From NCBI GenBank assembly GCA_043228905.1, contig JBHGNT010000021.1, positions 10,416,001-10,480,000 of the forward strand: a stretch of 64,000 bases of DNA, in the 5' to 3' direction. Source of the DNA: Azolla caroliniana. Taxonomy: Eukaryota > Polypodiophyta. The translations under genes and the position numbers were made by a program. Numbering within the stretch: position 1 is the stretch's first letter; each line of letters starts with the position of its first letter. Shown here one piece after another: positions 35,745-47,480 of the stretch. The notes beneath the pieces were generated by a model that saw only the letters and a program-made list of their open reading frames with translations, made no database searches and was not told the origin of the DNA.

Positions 35745-35836
35745 CTACATCAACCAATATATATAGCAAACATTAATATACACTTGGTCAAAACACAAAG
35801 TTATGGAATGTGAATTGATATAAAAAAATGGAATAC

Positions 35837-36295
35837 CTTTGTCATCTCCAAGAAGTGTCTAGGGTGAATCTGGTACTTACCCTGACTTATTCGTTGTCTA
35901 CACACGTCCTTCTTATTTGGTGAGACACGCGTATTTTTGGCCCAAAATGAATCCACTTTCTCAATAATCTCTTGAGATAAGGCATCACATCGTCGTCTAC
36001 GTCCCGACCCTAGCCACTTGAATTTGCTTGAGTGTATATTTCGGCGATGTTTCCTCAAGTTCCTTCTTTGAATACCTAGGGCTAAGGCAACTTTAGTATC
36101 ACTATATTTTTTTTCTCTCGCACCGTTCACAACCATGTGTAGGGCTGCCCTCTTTGCAACAAGTTTGTCTAAGCTCTCTACACCTTTCACTAAGTCTAGG
36201 GATGACTTCATAGACTCCACAATCTCTTCTGAAACACATTGGTCCCTAAATTTTATTCTCTCCATGTCTTCATTCAAACTTTGATGGTGTAACAC
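35837..36295 (-). CDS. transposase exon with helix-turn-helix-like segment
   Basis: Reads through a Lys/Arg-rich helical region with KVALALGIQRRNLRKHRRN, consistent with a DNA-binding helix-turn-helix. It then has SFWAKNTRVSPNKKDVCRQR, the lead-in to the Sola core, and ends EMTK at a clean donor. The listed 5' limit is the open-frame limit, not a proven start; a stop lies upstream at 36,311-36,313. Confidence 0.65.
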
Positions 36296-36462
36296 TCTAC
36301 AGATAATATCCTACAATCCTCTTCACTAAATCTCTTCGTTATTTCTACCAAATAACGGACTATGTGAAGAACCACTCGTCTCTTAGTCCTTTCAGATATG
36401 CATGAGTTACTTGACAACTCACTCTCATTAGGAACCCCCATTCGGTCACTAGATTTATCCAC

Positions 36463-37016
36463 AAAAATTAAGTGTCTTGCGAAAGTAGTTAATGTTATAT
36501 AGACTCAACCAAGAAAACACAATCAAATGTTTTTAAATGTGGCCTGCAAAGTGAGAAATATTTTGTTTCAAACATTAGAATTACATATCAAATATGACAA
36601 ATGTCAATTCTAAAAATTTAGTACTGAAATATGAAGAAATGAAACATTTTAGTACTGAAAATAAAAATATGGATGGAAGGAACCTCCAATGGTGGAGGGA
36701 GCGTTGGATATGCCGCCTCGATTTGGTGGAAGGAACCTCCAATGGTGGAGGGAGCGTGGATATATAGACTGAACCAAGAAAACATAATCAAATGTTTTTA
36801 AATGTGGCCTGCAAAGTGAGAAATATTTTGTTTCAAACATTAGAATTACATATCAAATATGACAAATGTCAATTCTAAAAATTTAGTACTAAAATATGAA
36901 GAAATGAAACATTTTAGTACTGAAAATAAAAAAATGGATGGAAGGAACCTCCAATGGTGGAGGGAGCATTGGATATGCCGCCTCGATTTGGTGGAAGGAA
37001 CCTCCAATGGTGGAGG
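36463..37016. repeat. 264-bp direct duplication upstream of the transposase
   Basis: The segment starting TATATAGACTCAACCAAGAA at 36,497 is repeated from 36,761 almost exactly, ending in GAACCTCCAATGGTGGAGG, itself a small palindrome (CCTCCA..TGGAGG) repeated several times. The palindromic piece reappears at 42,107-42,180, on the far side of the copia insertion. No gene on the plus strand; it is probably the 5' flank of the transposase gene. Confidence 0.75.
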
Positions 37017-37612
37017 TGTTGGGAGACAGGTCCCTCCGGATGGGAAGGGAGAAGAACAGTGCTGACGAACAATCTCGGCTGAGGCCAAAACCGGAAGAGG
37101 AGTACCCGGCTACGAAGAGCCGGATGGTGCAGACCCGGTATGAACCTGATGAAGAGACATATTCGTAAATATGTTTTTCTGAGAGTTCATCGAGGCTATA
37201 TTTGTAAATAACCGAAAAGTCATATTGGTATAAATATGACTTAGGGCAAACTTTTAGTCGTTGTTGTCATTTTTCTTGTTGGTGCAAGAAGAACAGAGAG
37301 TACGTAAAGTTGTACAGAGAGAGAGAGAGAAAGAGGTCGCTGCCTCTGTTGTAACCGCCGCCTGTGGCGAAGATCGTGAGTCCGAGGTCGTTGCCTCCGT
37401 GAACTCACTGTTTTGTATATTCCTACATAGTGACAGTTTGCAGCCTGTGGGCTGCTGTGGTTTTTCCCCTAGTTTGGGGTTTTCCACGTAAACCTCCTGT
37501 GTATTCTCTTCTTCTTCTTGTCGTGTTTTTTATTTCTCGTTTTTCTATGTATCATTCTAAGCTTGGTTGTGGCCGAGCGTTGTGCATTAGGAGCGTTGAG
37601 TTCCCGTCAACT
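37017..37612 (+). repeat. 5' LTR of the copia element
   Basis: Starts TGTT at 37,017 and ends just before the primer site. A TATAAATATGA box lies near 37,228. Only its first 391 bp are matched by the right LTR. Confidence 0.7.
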
Positions 37613-37624
37613 GGTATCAGAGCG
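37613..37624 (+). other. primer-binding site for initiator Met-tRNA
   Basis: TGGTATCAGAGC, the exact canonical copia primer site. Confidence 0.9.
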
Positions 37625-37638
37625 AAACGACACAAAAA

Positions 37639-39819
37639 ATGGACGAATCGTTTGGCGGCATGTTCAAGCTCACCGGCTCCAACTATTCAGTGTGGAAGTC
37701 GAAGATGAGGGACATGCTCGTGGTTAAAGACCTCTAGCTACCGGTTCAGTTTGGGGACAAGAGACCGGACAAGATCGACGCCACAATATGGGAGGTGATG
37801 CACATGAAGACAACGGCGTACATACGGTGCTTCATCGACATGAGCCTATACAACAACTTCAATGAAGAGAGCAAGGCTCATGAGCTCTGGGAGAAGATCG
37901 GCATAATGTTTCAGAACAAAAATGTTGTCAATCAGGTGTCGGTATTCCGGAAGCTAGTAAGACTCCGGTACCAAGACGGCTCCAGCATGGCGGAGCACAT
38001 GAATGCCTTCCAGGGGCTGATACACCAGGCAACATCATTGAAAGTACCTCTCGCCGACGAGGTACTAGCGCTACTCCTGCTCGGTTCCCTCCCAGATAGC
38101 TGGGAGACGTTGGTTGTCACTTTGGGCAACGCCGGGCCGGAAGGAAAGCGGTTATCCCTAGCAAGAGTAAAATCGAGCTTGCTAGATGAGGAGGTGCGTC
38201 GGAAAGATAAGGATACAAGATCCGACTCCAAAGCGCTCATTACCGAATCGGAACGCGGAAGACATACAAACCGTAGTCCCCAGAACCGGGAGAAGTCAAG
38301 GACACGGTCAAAGTCAAGGGGGAGGCCCACTTGCTTCTATTGCGGCAAGCCGGGTCACTTCCAAAAGAACTGTCGGCATTTCCGTAAAGACAAGGAAACC
38401 GACGGTACCGATTTGGAGCGGACCCCGGACCGGAACGGTAAAGACCGGAAGGGGACGGACCGGAAGGGGACGGACCGGAAGGGAACGACGACAATCGTGG
38501 CAAGTGAAGAAGAGTTGATGCTCATCACCGAGGAGAGTGAGATAAACCTTGCCAACGACGAGGTGACCTGGGTGGTAGACTCCGGAGCGTCGTTCCACCT
38601 TACCCCGGACTCGAAATGCTTCTCATCCTACTCAGCCAGTGACCACGGTTGTGTCCGGATGGGGAATGAAGGTACATGCCGAATTGTCGGCATAGGACAC
38701 GTGTGGCTGTCCACACCAACCGAATGCAAGTTGCTGCTGAAGGATGTCCGACACGTTCCGGAGGTTCGTCTGAACCTGATATCAGCTGGTCGGCTAGATG
38801 ATGAAGGCTACACGGGTAGCATCCAAAACGGTGTCATGAAGTTCAGCAAAGGGAGCCTAATTGTGGCTCGGGCCCGGAAGGTCAACACATTGTACCTGAT
38901 GAATGCCCGGTTATGCCCGGAAGGAGTGAACGTGGCATCCGACACTGCCGGTGAGCTGTGGCACAAGAGACTATGTCATATGAGCAAGAAGGGGATGAAG
39001 AGGCTTGCAGACGACAACCTCATTCCAGTGAAGAACATGCACTTGGAGAAGTGCACTGACTGTCTGGCTGGTAAACAAAACCGGACCTCCTTCCGACCAA
39101 GGCCACCGATGAGACGTAATGCACCACTAGAGTTGGTGCATACGGATGTGTGTCAAGTAGACACGAAGTCACATGCCAGAGCGCAGTACTTCGTGACATT
39201 CATAGATGACCACAGCCAGAAGCTATGGGCCACACCGTTGAAGACGAAGGATCAGGTGCTATCCGTCTTCAAAGAGCTCCACGCGAGAGTGGAAAGAGAA
39301 ACCGGCCGGAAGCTGAAGGCGGTTCGAGCAGACAACGGAGGAGAATACCGGGGGCAGTTCAAGCAGTACTGCCGCTCGAAGGGAATCCGGCTCGAATTTA
39401 CCGTGTCGAAGACGCCGGAACTAAATGGACTGGCCGAGAGGATGAACCGAACCATAATGGAGAGAGTCTGGAGTATGCTAGCGCACGCAAAACTACCCAA
39501 GAAGTTTTGGGCTGAGGCATTGTCGACGGTGACATACGTGATAAACAGATCACCCTCAGTACCCTTGGATGGAGACACGCCACAGAGAGTATGGACCGGT
39601 AAGGAAGTGTCCTACCGGCATCTGAAGGTGTTGGGGTGTCTCGCATACATGCATGTAGCAAAGGACCGGAGAGGAAAGTTAGATCCAAAGACCCGGCCAT
39701 GCATATTCCTCGGTTACGGTGACGATGAGTTCGGCTACCGAGTGTGGGACCTAGTCGACAAGAAGGTATTCCAGAGTCAAGATATTATCTTCATGGAGGA
39801 CAAGACGCTCGCCGACTAG
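37639..39819 (+). pseudogene. copia gag, protease and integrase
   Basis: The ATG at 37,639 starts gag (KLTGSNYSVWKSKMRDML). An in-frame TAG at 37,735-37,737 interrupts it, and then the frame is open for 674 codons. In order it has gag to about 38,320, a CCHC knuckle (CFYCGKPGHFQKNC), a KGTDRKGTDRKG mini-repeat, the protease site VDSGASFHLT, a zinc-binding region (ELWHKRLCHMSKKG), and the integrase core with D in HTDVC, D in VRADNGGEYR and E in NGLAERMNRT. It ends at a TAG at 39,817. Apart from these two stops it looks undamaged. Confidence 0.9.
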
Positions 39820-41699
39820 GAGTCAGAGAAGAAGATAATGAACTCCGAGTCGACTGGTAAGGATCGACTCTATGATGAGCAGACCCAACCGGCAAGAGAC
39901 CGGTTAGCACTCGAGGGACCAGCCTGTTACGGTGAGGATACCGAACAGGCTTAAGAAGAAGTAGTGGAAGCTGAAACCGGAACCTGCCTAGACCCCGAAT
40001 CGGATTCGGATGAAGAGCAGATGGACGAGCCGGTTACCGAAGCCCAAAGACGGAGATATCCTCTCAGAGAGAGAAGGGTCCCCCGTAGATTTCCGGATGG
40101 AGAGCATGCTCTGCTGACCGATGAGGGGGAGCCGGAAAGCTTCGAAGAAGCGAAGGAAGACACCCATAGCCGAAAATGGTTAAGTGCCATGTAGGACGAG
40201 ATGGATTCCCTGCATGAGAACCATACGTACGAATTGGTGGAGCTGCCGAAAGGAAAGTGGGCCCTCCGAAACAAGTGGGTGTACAAGTTGAAACCGGGAG
40301 ATGCCAGCAACCCCCGAGATACAAAGCCAGGATCGTGGTGAAGGGGTTCCAGCAAAAGAAGGGCGTGGACTTCGACGAGATATTTGCCCCGGTAGTAAAG
40401 ATGACCTCCATCCGGACGGTGCTGAGTATAGCAGCAAGCATGGACCTCGAGGTAGAGCAGCTGGACGTGAAGACGACATTCCTTCACGGCGACCTCGAAG
40501 AGGAGATCTACATGCAGCAACCGGAAGGATTCGTGGAGAAAGGGAAGGAGCACCTGGTATGCCGGTTGAAGAAGAGCCTGTACGGACTGAAGCAGGCTCC
40601 CCGACAATGGTACCGGAAGTTCGACTCCTTCATGACCGATCAAGGGTACCACAAGACGCAGGCTGATCACTGCGTGTTTGTGAAGAAGTTTGAAGGAGGC
40701 GACTTCCTGATACTCCTTCTGTACATGGATGACATGTTGATCGTTGGACGGGACCAAGTCAAAATACGGATGCTGAAGAAGGCTCTCAACCGGACCTTCT
40801 CAATGAAAGACTTGGGTCCGGCAAGACAGATGTTGGGGATGCACATCATCCGGAACCGGTCAGCGAAGCAATTATGGCTGTCACAGGAGAAGTATGTGAC
40901 AAAGGTGCTTCACCGGTTCAACATGTCAGAAGCGAAACCGGTCGGATCAACACTTCCGGCAAACTGCAGGCTATCCGGCAAGCAAAGCCCTAAGACAAAA
41001 GCAGAGAAGGCGGATATGATGAAGATTCCATATGCCTCTGCCGTCGGGAGCTTGATGTACGCAATGGTTTGTACTCGACCGAATATAGGATACGCAGTCG
41101 GAGTGGTGAGCCGGTTCATGAGTAATCCCGGCAAGGAGCACTGGAACGCGGTCAAATGGATACTCCGGTATTTGAAGGGCACTTCAAATATGTGTCTCCG
41201 ATTCGGCTCCGAAAAACCTCAACTGGACGGTTTCACCGATTCGGACATGTCGGCTGATGTGGATACCAGCCGGTCTACATCTGGGTATGTAATGACATAT
41301 GCAGGGGGAGCTGTTTCGTGGCAGTCGAGGCTGCAGAAGACGGTTGCATTATCAACCACGGTGGCGGAGTACATGGCAACTGTGGAAGCCGACAAGGAAA
41401 TTTTATGGATGAAGGACTTCATCGGAGAGCTCAGTAAACGGCAAGAGGAATACCGACTCTATTGCGACAATCAAAGTGCCATCCACCTTGCTAAGAATGC
41501 TGCCTACCATTCCCGGACGAAGCATATCCAGTGGAGGTATCATTGGATACGGGAAAGAGTAGATGACCAGGAGTTCACACTGACGAAGATCCACACGGCC
41601 GAGAACGGGTCAAATATGCTGACCAAAGTGTTGACACCCGAAAAGCTGGACGCATGCCGGAAGAGGATCAGACTGGTAAGACACCCCATGCCGGAGTGA
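39820..41699 (+). pseudogene. copia reverse transcriptase and RNase H
   Basis: The first part (to about 40,312) stays in the gag frame with stops at 39,952 and 40,192. A one-base frameshift near 40,300 moves to the frame of a 480-codon ORF. The catalytic box reads LLLYMDDMLIVG, intact. RNase H follows (GFTDSDMSADVDTSRSTSGY, STTVAEYMA, YCDNQSAIHLAKN) and ends HPMPE* at 41,697-41,699. The long open RT/RNase H frame suggests a fairly young insertion. Confidence 0.9.
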
Positions 41700-41705
41700 A
41701 GGGGG

Positions 41706-42101
41706 TGTTTCTTGGGAGACAGGTTCCTCCAGATGGGAAGGGAGAAGAACAGTGCCGACGAAAAATCTCGGCCGAGGACAAAACCGGAAGAGGAGTACCC
41801 GGCTACGGAGAGCCGGATGGTGCAGACCCGGTATGAACCGGATGAAGAGACATATTCGTAAATATGTTTTTCTGAGAGTTCATCGAGGCTATATTTGTAA
41901 ATAGCCGAAAAGTCATATTAGTATAAATATGACTTAGGGCAAACTTTTAGTCGTTGTTGTCATTTTTCTTGTTGGTGCAAGAAGAACAGAGAGTACGTAA
42001 AGTTGTACAGAGAGAGAGAGAGAAAGAGGTCGTTGCCTCTGTTGTAACCGCTGCCTGTGGCGAAGATCGTGAGTCCGAGGTCGTTGCCTCCGTGAACTCA
42101 C
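41706..42101 (+). repeat. 3' LTR of the copia element, truncated
   Basis: TGTTTCTTGGGAGACAGG...GTGAACTCAC, about 96% like the first 391 bases of the left LTR. The rest is missing. Confidence 0.85.
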
Positions 42102-42766
42102 GTACTCGATTTGGTGGAAGGAGCCTCGATTTGGTGGAAGGAACCTCCAATGCCGCCTCGATTTGGTGGAAAAAGCCCCAAATCACCACGACATCAACTG
42201 CAATCGGTGGAAGTGAGAAAGTCGTTGTCGAAGAAGTGACTATTGGCTGCTACCTAAACCCTCAGAATAGTCTATGTACCTCAACCTAAACCTAACAAAA
42301 ACAGAAACCCTAAAAATATCAGAAATCCTCAACTCAAACTCTCCAACCAGACATGGATGTCTGAGATTTAGATTGAAGGAAAATCAGAAACATGACATGG
42401 ATGTCTGTGATGAAAAGCTCAGAGGGATAGAGGAAGAGCAGTATGAGGGGAAGCGCCAAAACGACGTGAGGGGAAGCGCCAAAATCGACGTGAGAGGAAA
42501 ATAGCCCCCAAAATGGAAGAACATCTCCTCACGTGTTCCCCCCACTCCTTCTACAGTAAATGACACTTGTACTACAGTCACCCCACTCTCCAAAATCGAT
42601 TTTCTTTTTCTCTAATTTTTTTTCTGAATTATTCAGTACTAACAATATTGAAAGTACTGACAAGTTTTGTGGCCAAAAACAGTATTTTTCTGGTACAATT
42701 TAATAGATATGGTTGATACAATTCCGTGTGCTCGTGTATGTGTACGTGTGACAATTTAATAGATAT
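42102..42766. other. residual upstream region of the transposase gene
   Basis: It has more copies of TCGATTTGGTGGAAGGA, then mixed sequence with small direct repeats (ACATGGATGTCTG twice; GAGGGGAAGCGCCAAAA twice; ACAATTTAATAGATATGGTT twice). No credible ORF. Confidence 0.45.
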
Positions 42767-43029
42767 GGTTGATTTAATAGAGCAGGTTTAATTGGGTAAT
42801 TTGTTGTGTTCGAAGGACAGCAAAATGTGTCATAACTCACGGTGTCTGGTCTTTTTGTAGAGTATGTGCGTTGGTGAAGTGTCGCTTCAGAGATATATTT
42901 GCTTATTGTCCTCGAAGCATGACAGCCTAGTGACTATCATTTTCATTGCTTTGAAGTGTTTGTAGGTTACTTCAAGAGTAAATAGTTGTTGATGCAATTG
43001 TGAACATTCAACATAATCTAGTCTTATTC

Positions 43030-43560
43030 TTGAGCCTAGCTACATCTAGCCTCTCGAGTGGCAACTCCAAGTCTTTTGGCCTTCTTTTAAATTGTCTTAT
43101 CCTTGTTGCCAAAAAATCCTCTCGGTTTATCTCATTTTCCTAGGACATCGCTACCCATGATGTGATCGTTTCCTCAATGGGCATCATTGACTTTTGTCCG
43201 TACATGAGCTTCACTCGCATGAACCCTTTCACCGAATTGTGGGCGGTTTTGTCTGCCCACAAGGCCGAAGGTAATAATTGAGTCTGGTCTCTGACCCAAG
43301 ATTCGCAAGCTTTGATGTTAGCCTTAACTTTACGTCTGTGCTTTTGGGTTATAAGCAATCATGAGGGAGAACTTCAGTTTGATTTGTTCAAAGAGCTCTA
43401 TAGATTCATCAGCGTTCAACTCTCCCCTATCTACCACTATCTTTCCATTTTCTCAGGACATCGCTACCCATGATGTGATCGTTTCCTCAATGGGCATCAT
43501 TGACTTTTGTCCGTACATAAGCTTGACTCGCATGAACCCTTTCACCGAATTGTACGAACC
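43030..43560 (-). pseudogene. integrase fragments, inverted copies
   Basis: Two stretches (43,358-43,140 and 43,555-43,453) read KGFMRVKLMYGQKSMMPIEE on the minus strand. They are partial copies of the plus-strand fragments to the right. The first also carries the region that follows the core. Confidence 0.75.
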
Positions 43561-43871
43561 ATACACGAGGACACGAACGCACGAACCACAAATGACGACC
43601 ACTCGTGCCCACAGGTACACGGACACTAACACGAGGAGCAACAAACACACGAATCGATCATGAACACCACGAACAAGCTGATCACACAAAACATGAACCA
43701 CAAACACTAACTCACGTACACGCGAGCGCACGAGCACGCGAACACGACCTCACCACAAACGCAACGAGCAATGAGAGACGATCACCCGAGCACACAAAAG
43801 ACAATATGACACATGACCGCACGAGCACCTCACGCACAAACAAAGCCACACGTACACATACATGAGCACAT

Positions 43872-43963
43872 GGAATTGAGACAACCCATAAGAGAAAAGT
43901 GTGAACTTGCCTAGGCCCCCAGAGGCAAGTTTACACTTGTCCCTTATGGGTTGTCTCAATTCC
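43872..43963. repeat. 92-bp hairpin, copy 1
   Basis: Arms of about 40 bases beginning GGAATTGAGACAACCCATAA and ending with the complement TTATGGGTTGTCTCAATTCC, with a loop around CTAGGCCCCCAG. Confidence 0.9.
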
Positions 43964-44690
43964 TAGGATTAAAAGTAATCCTCCCTTCTTTACACTATCA
44001 ATTAACCCTCATTTTATCCTCGTGTGTAGAATACTACTGTAGAACTTACCACAAGATAATTTATGGTCATGCCCTTAATAGTAGATTTGGTTTCCATGGC
44101 CATGGGAGTGGGTCAAATGTAGTACTTCGTGCTAGCAAGAGAAGACCTGACAAAGCAAGTAGAAGGAAGAGCCATGAGAAACAAAACGACGGCAATGCTA
44201 TGTAAGTTCTTGCTTGAAAACATCTTCTGCCTATATGGTAGCATTGGAAAGATAGTGGTAGATAGGGGAGAGTTGAACGCTCATGAATCTATAGAGCTCT
44301 TTGAACAAATCAAACTGAAGTTCTCCCTCATGATTGCTTATAACCCAAAAGCACGGACGTAAAGTTAAGGCTAACATCAAAGCTTGCGAAGGATGGGTCA
44401 GAGACCAGACTCAATTATTGCCTTCGGCCTTGTGGGGAGACAAAACCGCCCACAATTCGGTGAAAGGGTTCATGCGAGTCAAGCTCATGTACGGACAAAA
44501 GTCAATGATGCCCATTGAGGAAACGATCACATCATGGGTAGCGATGTCCTGAGAAAATGAGATAAACCGAGAGGATTTTTTGGCAACAAGGATAAGACAA
44601 ATCAAGAGAAAGCCAAAAGACTTGGAGTTGCCAGTCGAGAGGCTAGAAGTAGCTAACCTCAAGAATAAGACTAGATTACGTTGAATTTTC
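43964..44690 (+). pseudogene. gypsy integrase core fragment, copy 1
   Basis: Reads LAREDLTKQVEGRAMRNKTT, KIVVDRGELNAHESIELFEQ, then in another frame WGDKTAHNSVKGFMRVKLMY and EDFLATRIRQIKRRPKDLEL. This follows the same order as the integrase at 1,370-1,940 (VLAWEDLTNQVEGR, VIADRGEL, ALWADRTTHSSVTGYMPAEL). It has a stop before the core, a frameshift after YNPK and a TGA after SWVAMS, shared by the other copies. Confidence 0.85.
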
Positions 44691-45094
44691 ACAATTGCAT
44701 CAAGTACTCTATACTCTTGAAGTAACCTAAAAATACTTCATTCTTATAGAAGAGGAGAGATGGTGGTGTCGAGTGAAGAACATTAAGCGTCAAACACGAA
44801 CACACAAACCACGAATGACAAGTGCTTGTGCCCACGGGTACAAAAACACTAACACGAGGAGCAATAAACACACAAACCGATCATGAACGCCATGAACAAA
44901 CCGATCACACGAAACACAAACCGCAAACACTAACTCACGTACACGCGATCGCACGAGCACGCGAACACGACCTCACCACAAACGCAACGAGCAATGAGAG
45001 ACGATCACCCGAGCACACAAAAGACAATATGACACATGATCGCACGAGCACCTCACGCACAAACAAAGCCACACATACACATACACGAGCACAC

Positions 45095-45186
45095 GGAATT
45101 GAGACAACCCATAAGAGAAAAGTGTGAACTTGCCTAGGCCCCCAGAGGCAAGTTTACACTTGTCCCTTATGGTTTGTCTCTATTCC
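45095..45186. repeat. 92-bp hairpin, copy 2
   Basis: Same inverted repeat as 43,872-43,963 with one arm change (TATGGTTTGTCTCTATTCC). Confidence 0.85.
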
Positions 45187-45915
45187 TAGGATTAAAAGTA
45201 ATCCTCCCTTCTTTACACTGTCAATTAACCCTCATTTTATCCTCGTGTGTAGAATACTACTGTAGAACTTACCACAAGATAATTTATGGTCATGCCCGTA
45301 ATAGTAGATTTGGTTTCCATGGCCATGGGAGTGGGTCAAATGTAGTACTTCGTGCTAGCAAGAGAAGACCTGACAAAGCAAGTAGAAGGAAGAGCCATGA
45401 GAAACAAAACGACGGTAATGGTATGTAAGTTCTTTCTTGAAAACATTTTCTGCCTATATGGTAGCATTGGAAAGATAGTGGTAGATAGGGGAGAGTTGAA
45501 CGCTCATGAATCTATAGAGCTCTTTGAACAAATCAAACTGAAGTTCTCCCTCATGATTGCTTATAACCCAAAAGCACGGACGTAAAGTTAAGGCTAACAT
45601 CAAAGCTTGCGAAGGATGGGTCAGAGACCAGACTCAATTATTGCCTTCGGCCTTGTGGGGAGACAAAACCGCCCACAATTCGGTGAAAGGGTTCATGCGA
45701 GTCAAGCTCATGTACGGACAAAAGTCAATGATGCCCATTGAGGAAACGATCACATCATGGGTAGCGATGTCCTGAGAAAATGAGATAAACCGAGAGGATT
45801 TTTTGGCAACAAGGATAAGACAAATCAAGAGAAGGCCAAAAGACTTGGAGTTGCCAGTCGAGAGGCTAGAAGTAGCTAACCTCAAGAATAAGACTAGATT
45901 ACGTTGAATTTTCAC
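45187..45915 (+). pseudogene. gypsy integrase core fragment, copy 2
   Basis: Almost identical to copy 1 (a few changes such as FFLENIF for FLLENIF) with the same stops and frameshift. It runs on into the shared tail to 46,140. Confidence 0.85.
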
Positions 45916-46523
45916 AATTGCATCAAGTACTCTACACTCTTGAAGTAACCTACAAACACTTCAAAGCAATGAAAATGATAGTCACTAGGTTGTGATGCTT
46001 CGAGGACAATAAGCAAATATATCTCTGAAGCCACACTTCACCAACCCACATACTCTACAAAAAGACCAGACACCGTGAGTTATGACACATTTTGCTGTCC
46101 TTCGAACACAACAAATTACCCAATTAAACCTGCTCTATTAAATTTTCATCACAATTCAATATAATGTATTGAGTTCATGCTTAAAGTAATTTTTTCTATT
46201 TTTTTCTATTTTGTTTCATTTTTTTTCAATATGTTTTTTAATTTTTATTGATTTTGTTTTATTTTTTAAACATCAATTTGAAACATTGTATCGACTTGTG
46301 ATAAAAACTCTGGTTTTTTCATCACTTATTAAACCTTAATTGTTTTTTAGAAAAAAAACAAAATAACAAAATAAAATAGGAAAAAATGTAATTATTTTTT
46401 TAAAAAAATCCGAAATAAAACTTTAAATATCGAGTTCATGTAAAAAAGTTAGCTTTTCAACATGAACTCGATACGTCGTATCGAGTTCATGTAAAAGTGT
46501 TAGCTTAGTTCATGTCATGATAT

Positions 46524-46592
46524 GGTAGGACATGAACCCATGACCTTATGTTACATGGGTTGAGCTCTTGACCATTAGACCATACATTGTAA
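46524..46592 (-). pseudogene. tRNA-like sequence, copy a
   Basis: Minus strand: TATGGTCTAATGGTCAAGAG (A-box-like) and GGTTCATGTCC (B-box-like) at tRNA spacing. A second copy lies 260 bases on. Confidence 0.45.
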
Positions 46593-46781
46593 TACATAAA
46601 ATATTATTTTCATCACTTATTAAAGCTCAAAAAAAATTTAGAAAAAAAACAAAATACCAAAATAAAATAGGAAAAAATGTAATTATTTAAATAAAAAAAT
46701 CCAAAATAAAACTTTAAACATGAACTCCATACGCCGTATCAAGTTCATGTAAAAAAGTTAGATGAGCTCATGTCATGATAT

Positions 46782-46850
46782 AGTAGGACTCAAACCCATG
46801 ACCTTATGCTACATGGGTCGAGCTCTTGACCATTAGACCATATATTGTAA
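46782..46850 (-). pseudogene. tRNA-like sequence, copy b
   Basis: Minus strand: ATGGTCTAATGGTCAAGAGC and GGTTTGAGTCC, better matching the B box than copy a. The flanking AT-rich sequence is duplicated with it. Confidence 0.45.
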
Positions 46851-47480
46851 TATATAAAATATTATTTTCATTTTTACTATATCGAGCGTTCCTTGTATAT
46901 TCTTCTCACACAGTATATCGCTGTCATCATCATTCCATCTCAGTCCCTCTCTCTCTCTCACTCTCTCTCTCTCTTCTTTTCTCAAGGGTTCCACACCTAA
47001 AATTCTTCTTAGTACTAATATTTCTCTCTTAGTACTAATTTCGTCTTTGTCTTAGAATTTTTTTTGAGCTTTAATAAGTGATGAAAAAACCAGACTTTTT
47101 ATCACAAGTCGATACAATGTATCGAGTTCATGTTTGAAATTATTATTTTTTCCATAAAAATAAAAAAAAATTGAAAAATAAATAAATAAAATTGAAAAAA
47201 ATAAAAAATTTTGAAACAAATTGAAAATGTTTTTTAAAACATTAGAAAAATTTACTTTAAACATGAACTCGATACATTGTATCGAATTGTGATGAAAAAT
47301 CTGGTTTTTCTATGAGCTCAAGCTTAATTTATTATTATTATTATTATTTAAATCTGTTAAAAAAACTTTGAACATGAATTCAATATATTGTATAACGTTA
47401 TGATGAAAACTCTATTTTTTACATCAATTCAATACAACATATCGTGTTCGTGTTTAAAAATCTTGTTGTTTTTCAAATAA

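Larger units (their letters stand above)
32464..36462 (-). pseudogene. Sola-like DDE transposase gene (split, one frameshift)
   Basis: Minus-strand exons join in phase: 36,295-35,837 (helix-turn-helix-like), intron 35,836-35,745 (92 bp, GTATTC..GTAG), 35,744-34,796 (Cys-rich region and first two catalytic acids), intron 34,795-33,362 (repeat-filled), 33,361-32,464 (C-terminal). Catalytic candidates are D in VSVIDFAKSYTF, D in VWFDGAASQFK and D/E in GSGHGKGEHDGAGAVIK. The spacing and the HGKG..DG..G block resemble Sola transposases. One frameshift lies near 35,000 between TILVHI and ELHKKSIFYISDD. Another frame change lies near 36,300, leaving an upstream open piece at 36,274-36,462. If these are recent lesions, the gene was functional not long ago. 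It is convergent with the RING-H2 gene. Confidence 0.7.
37017..42101 (+). mobile_element. nearly complete Ty1/copia element
   Basis: The left LTR begins TGTTGGGAGACAGG at 37,017. The primer site TGGTATCAGAGC at 37,613-37,624 implies an LTR of about 595 bp. The right LTR begins at 41,706 after a purine run (GAAGGGGG) and matches the left for about 395 bp, then stops at 42,101, so its 3' end is deleted. Gag, protease, integrase, RT and RNase H are present in copia order. It was inserted into the upstream region of the transposase gene. Confidence 0.85.
42767..46140. repeat. inverted/tandem block of gypsy integrase fragments (block 1)
   Basis: Left arm (42,767-43,440) is the reverse complement of the right arm (about 45,460-46,136). 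Between them are two direct units of about 1.22 kb, each an A/C-rich segment, a 92-bp hairpin and an integrase core fragment. The outer ends both read ...CCTGCTCTATTAAAT. It sits within the 24.3-kb transposon and a sister block lies outside it at 51.1-54.6 kb. Confidence 0.8.
46141..47480. repeat. palindrome array, right part of the 24.3-kb element
   Basis: Same short palindromes (GAACTCGATAC and complement) and poly-A/T linkers as 4,070-5,310, interrupted by two tRNA-like copies and a CT run (46,950-46,977). No gene. Confidence 0.75.
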
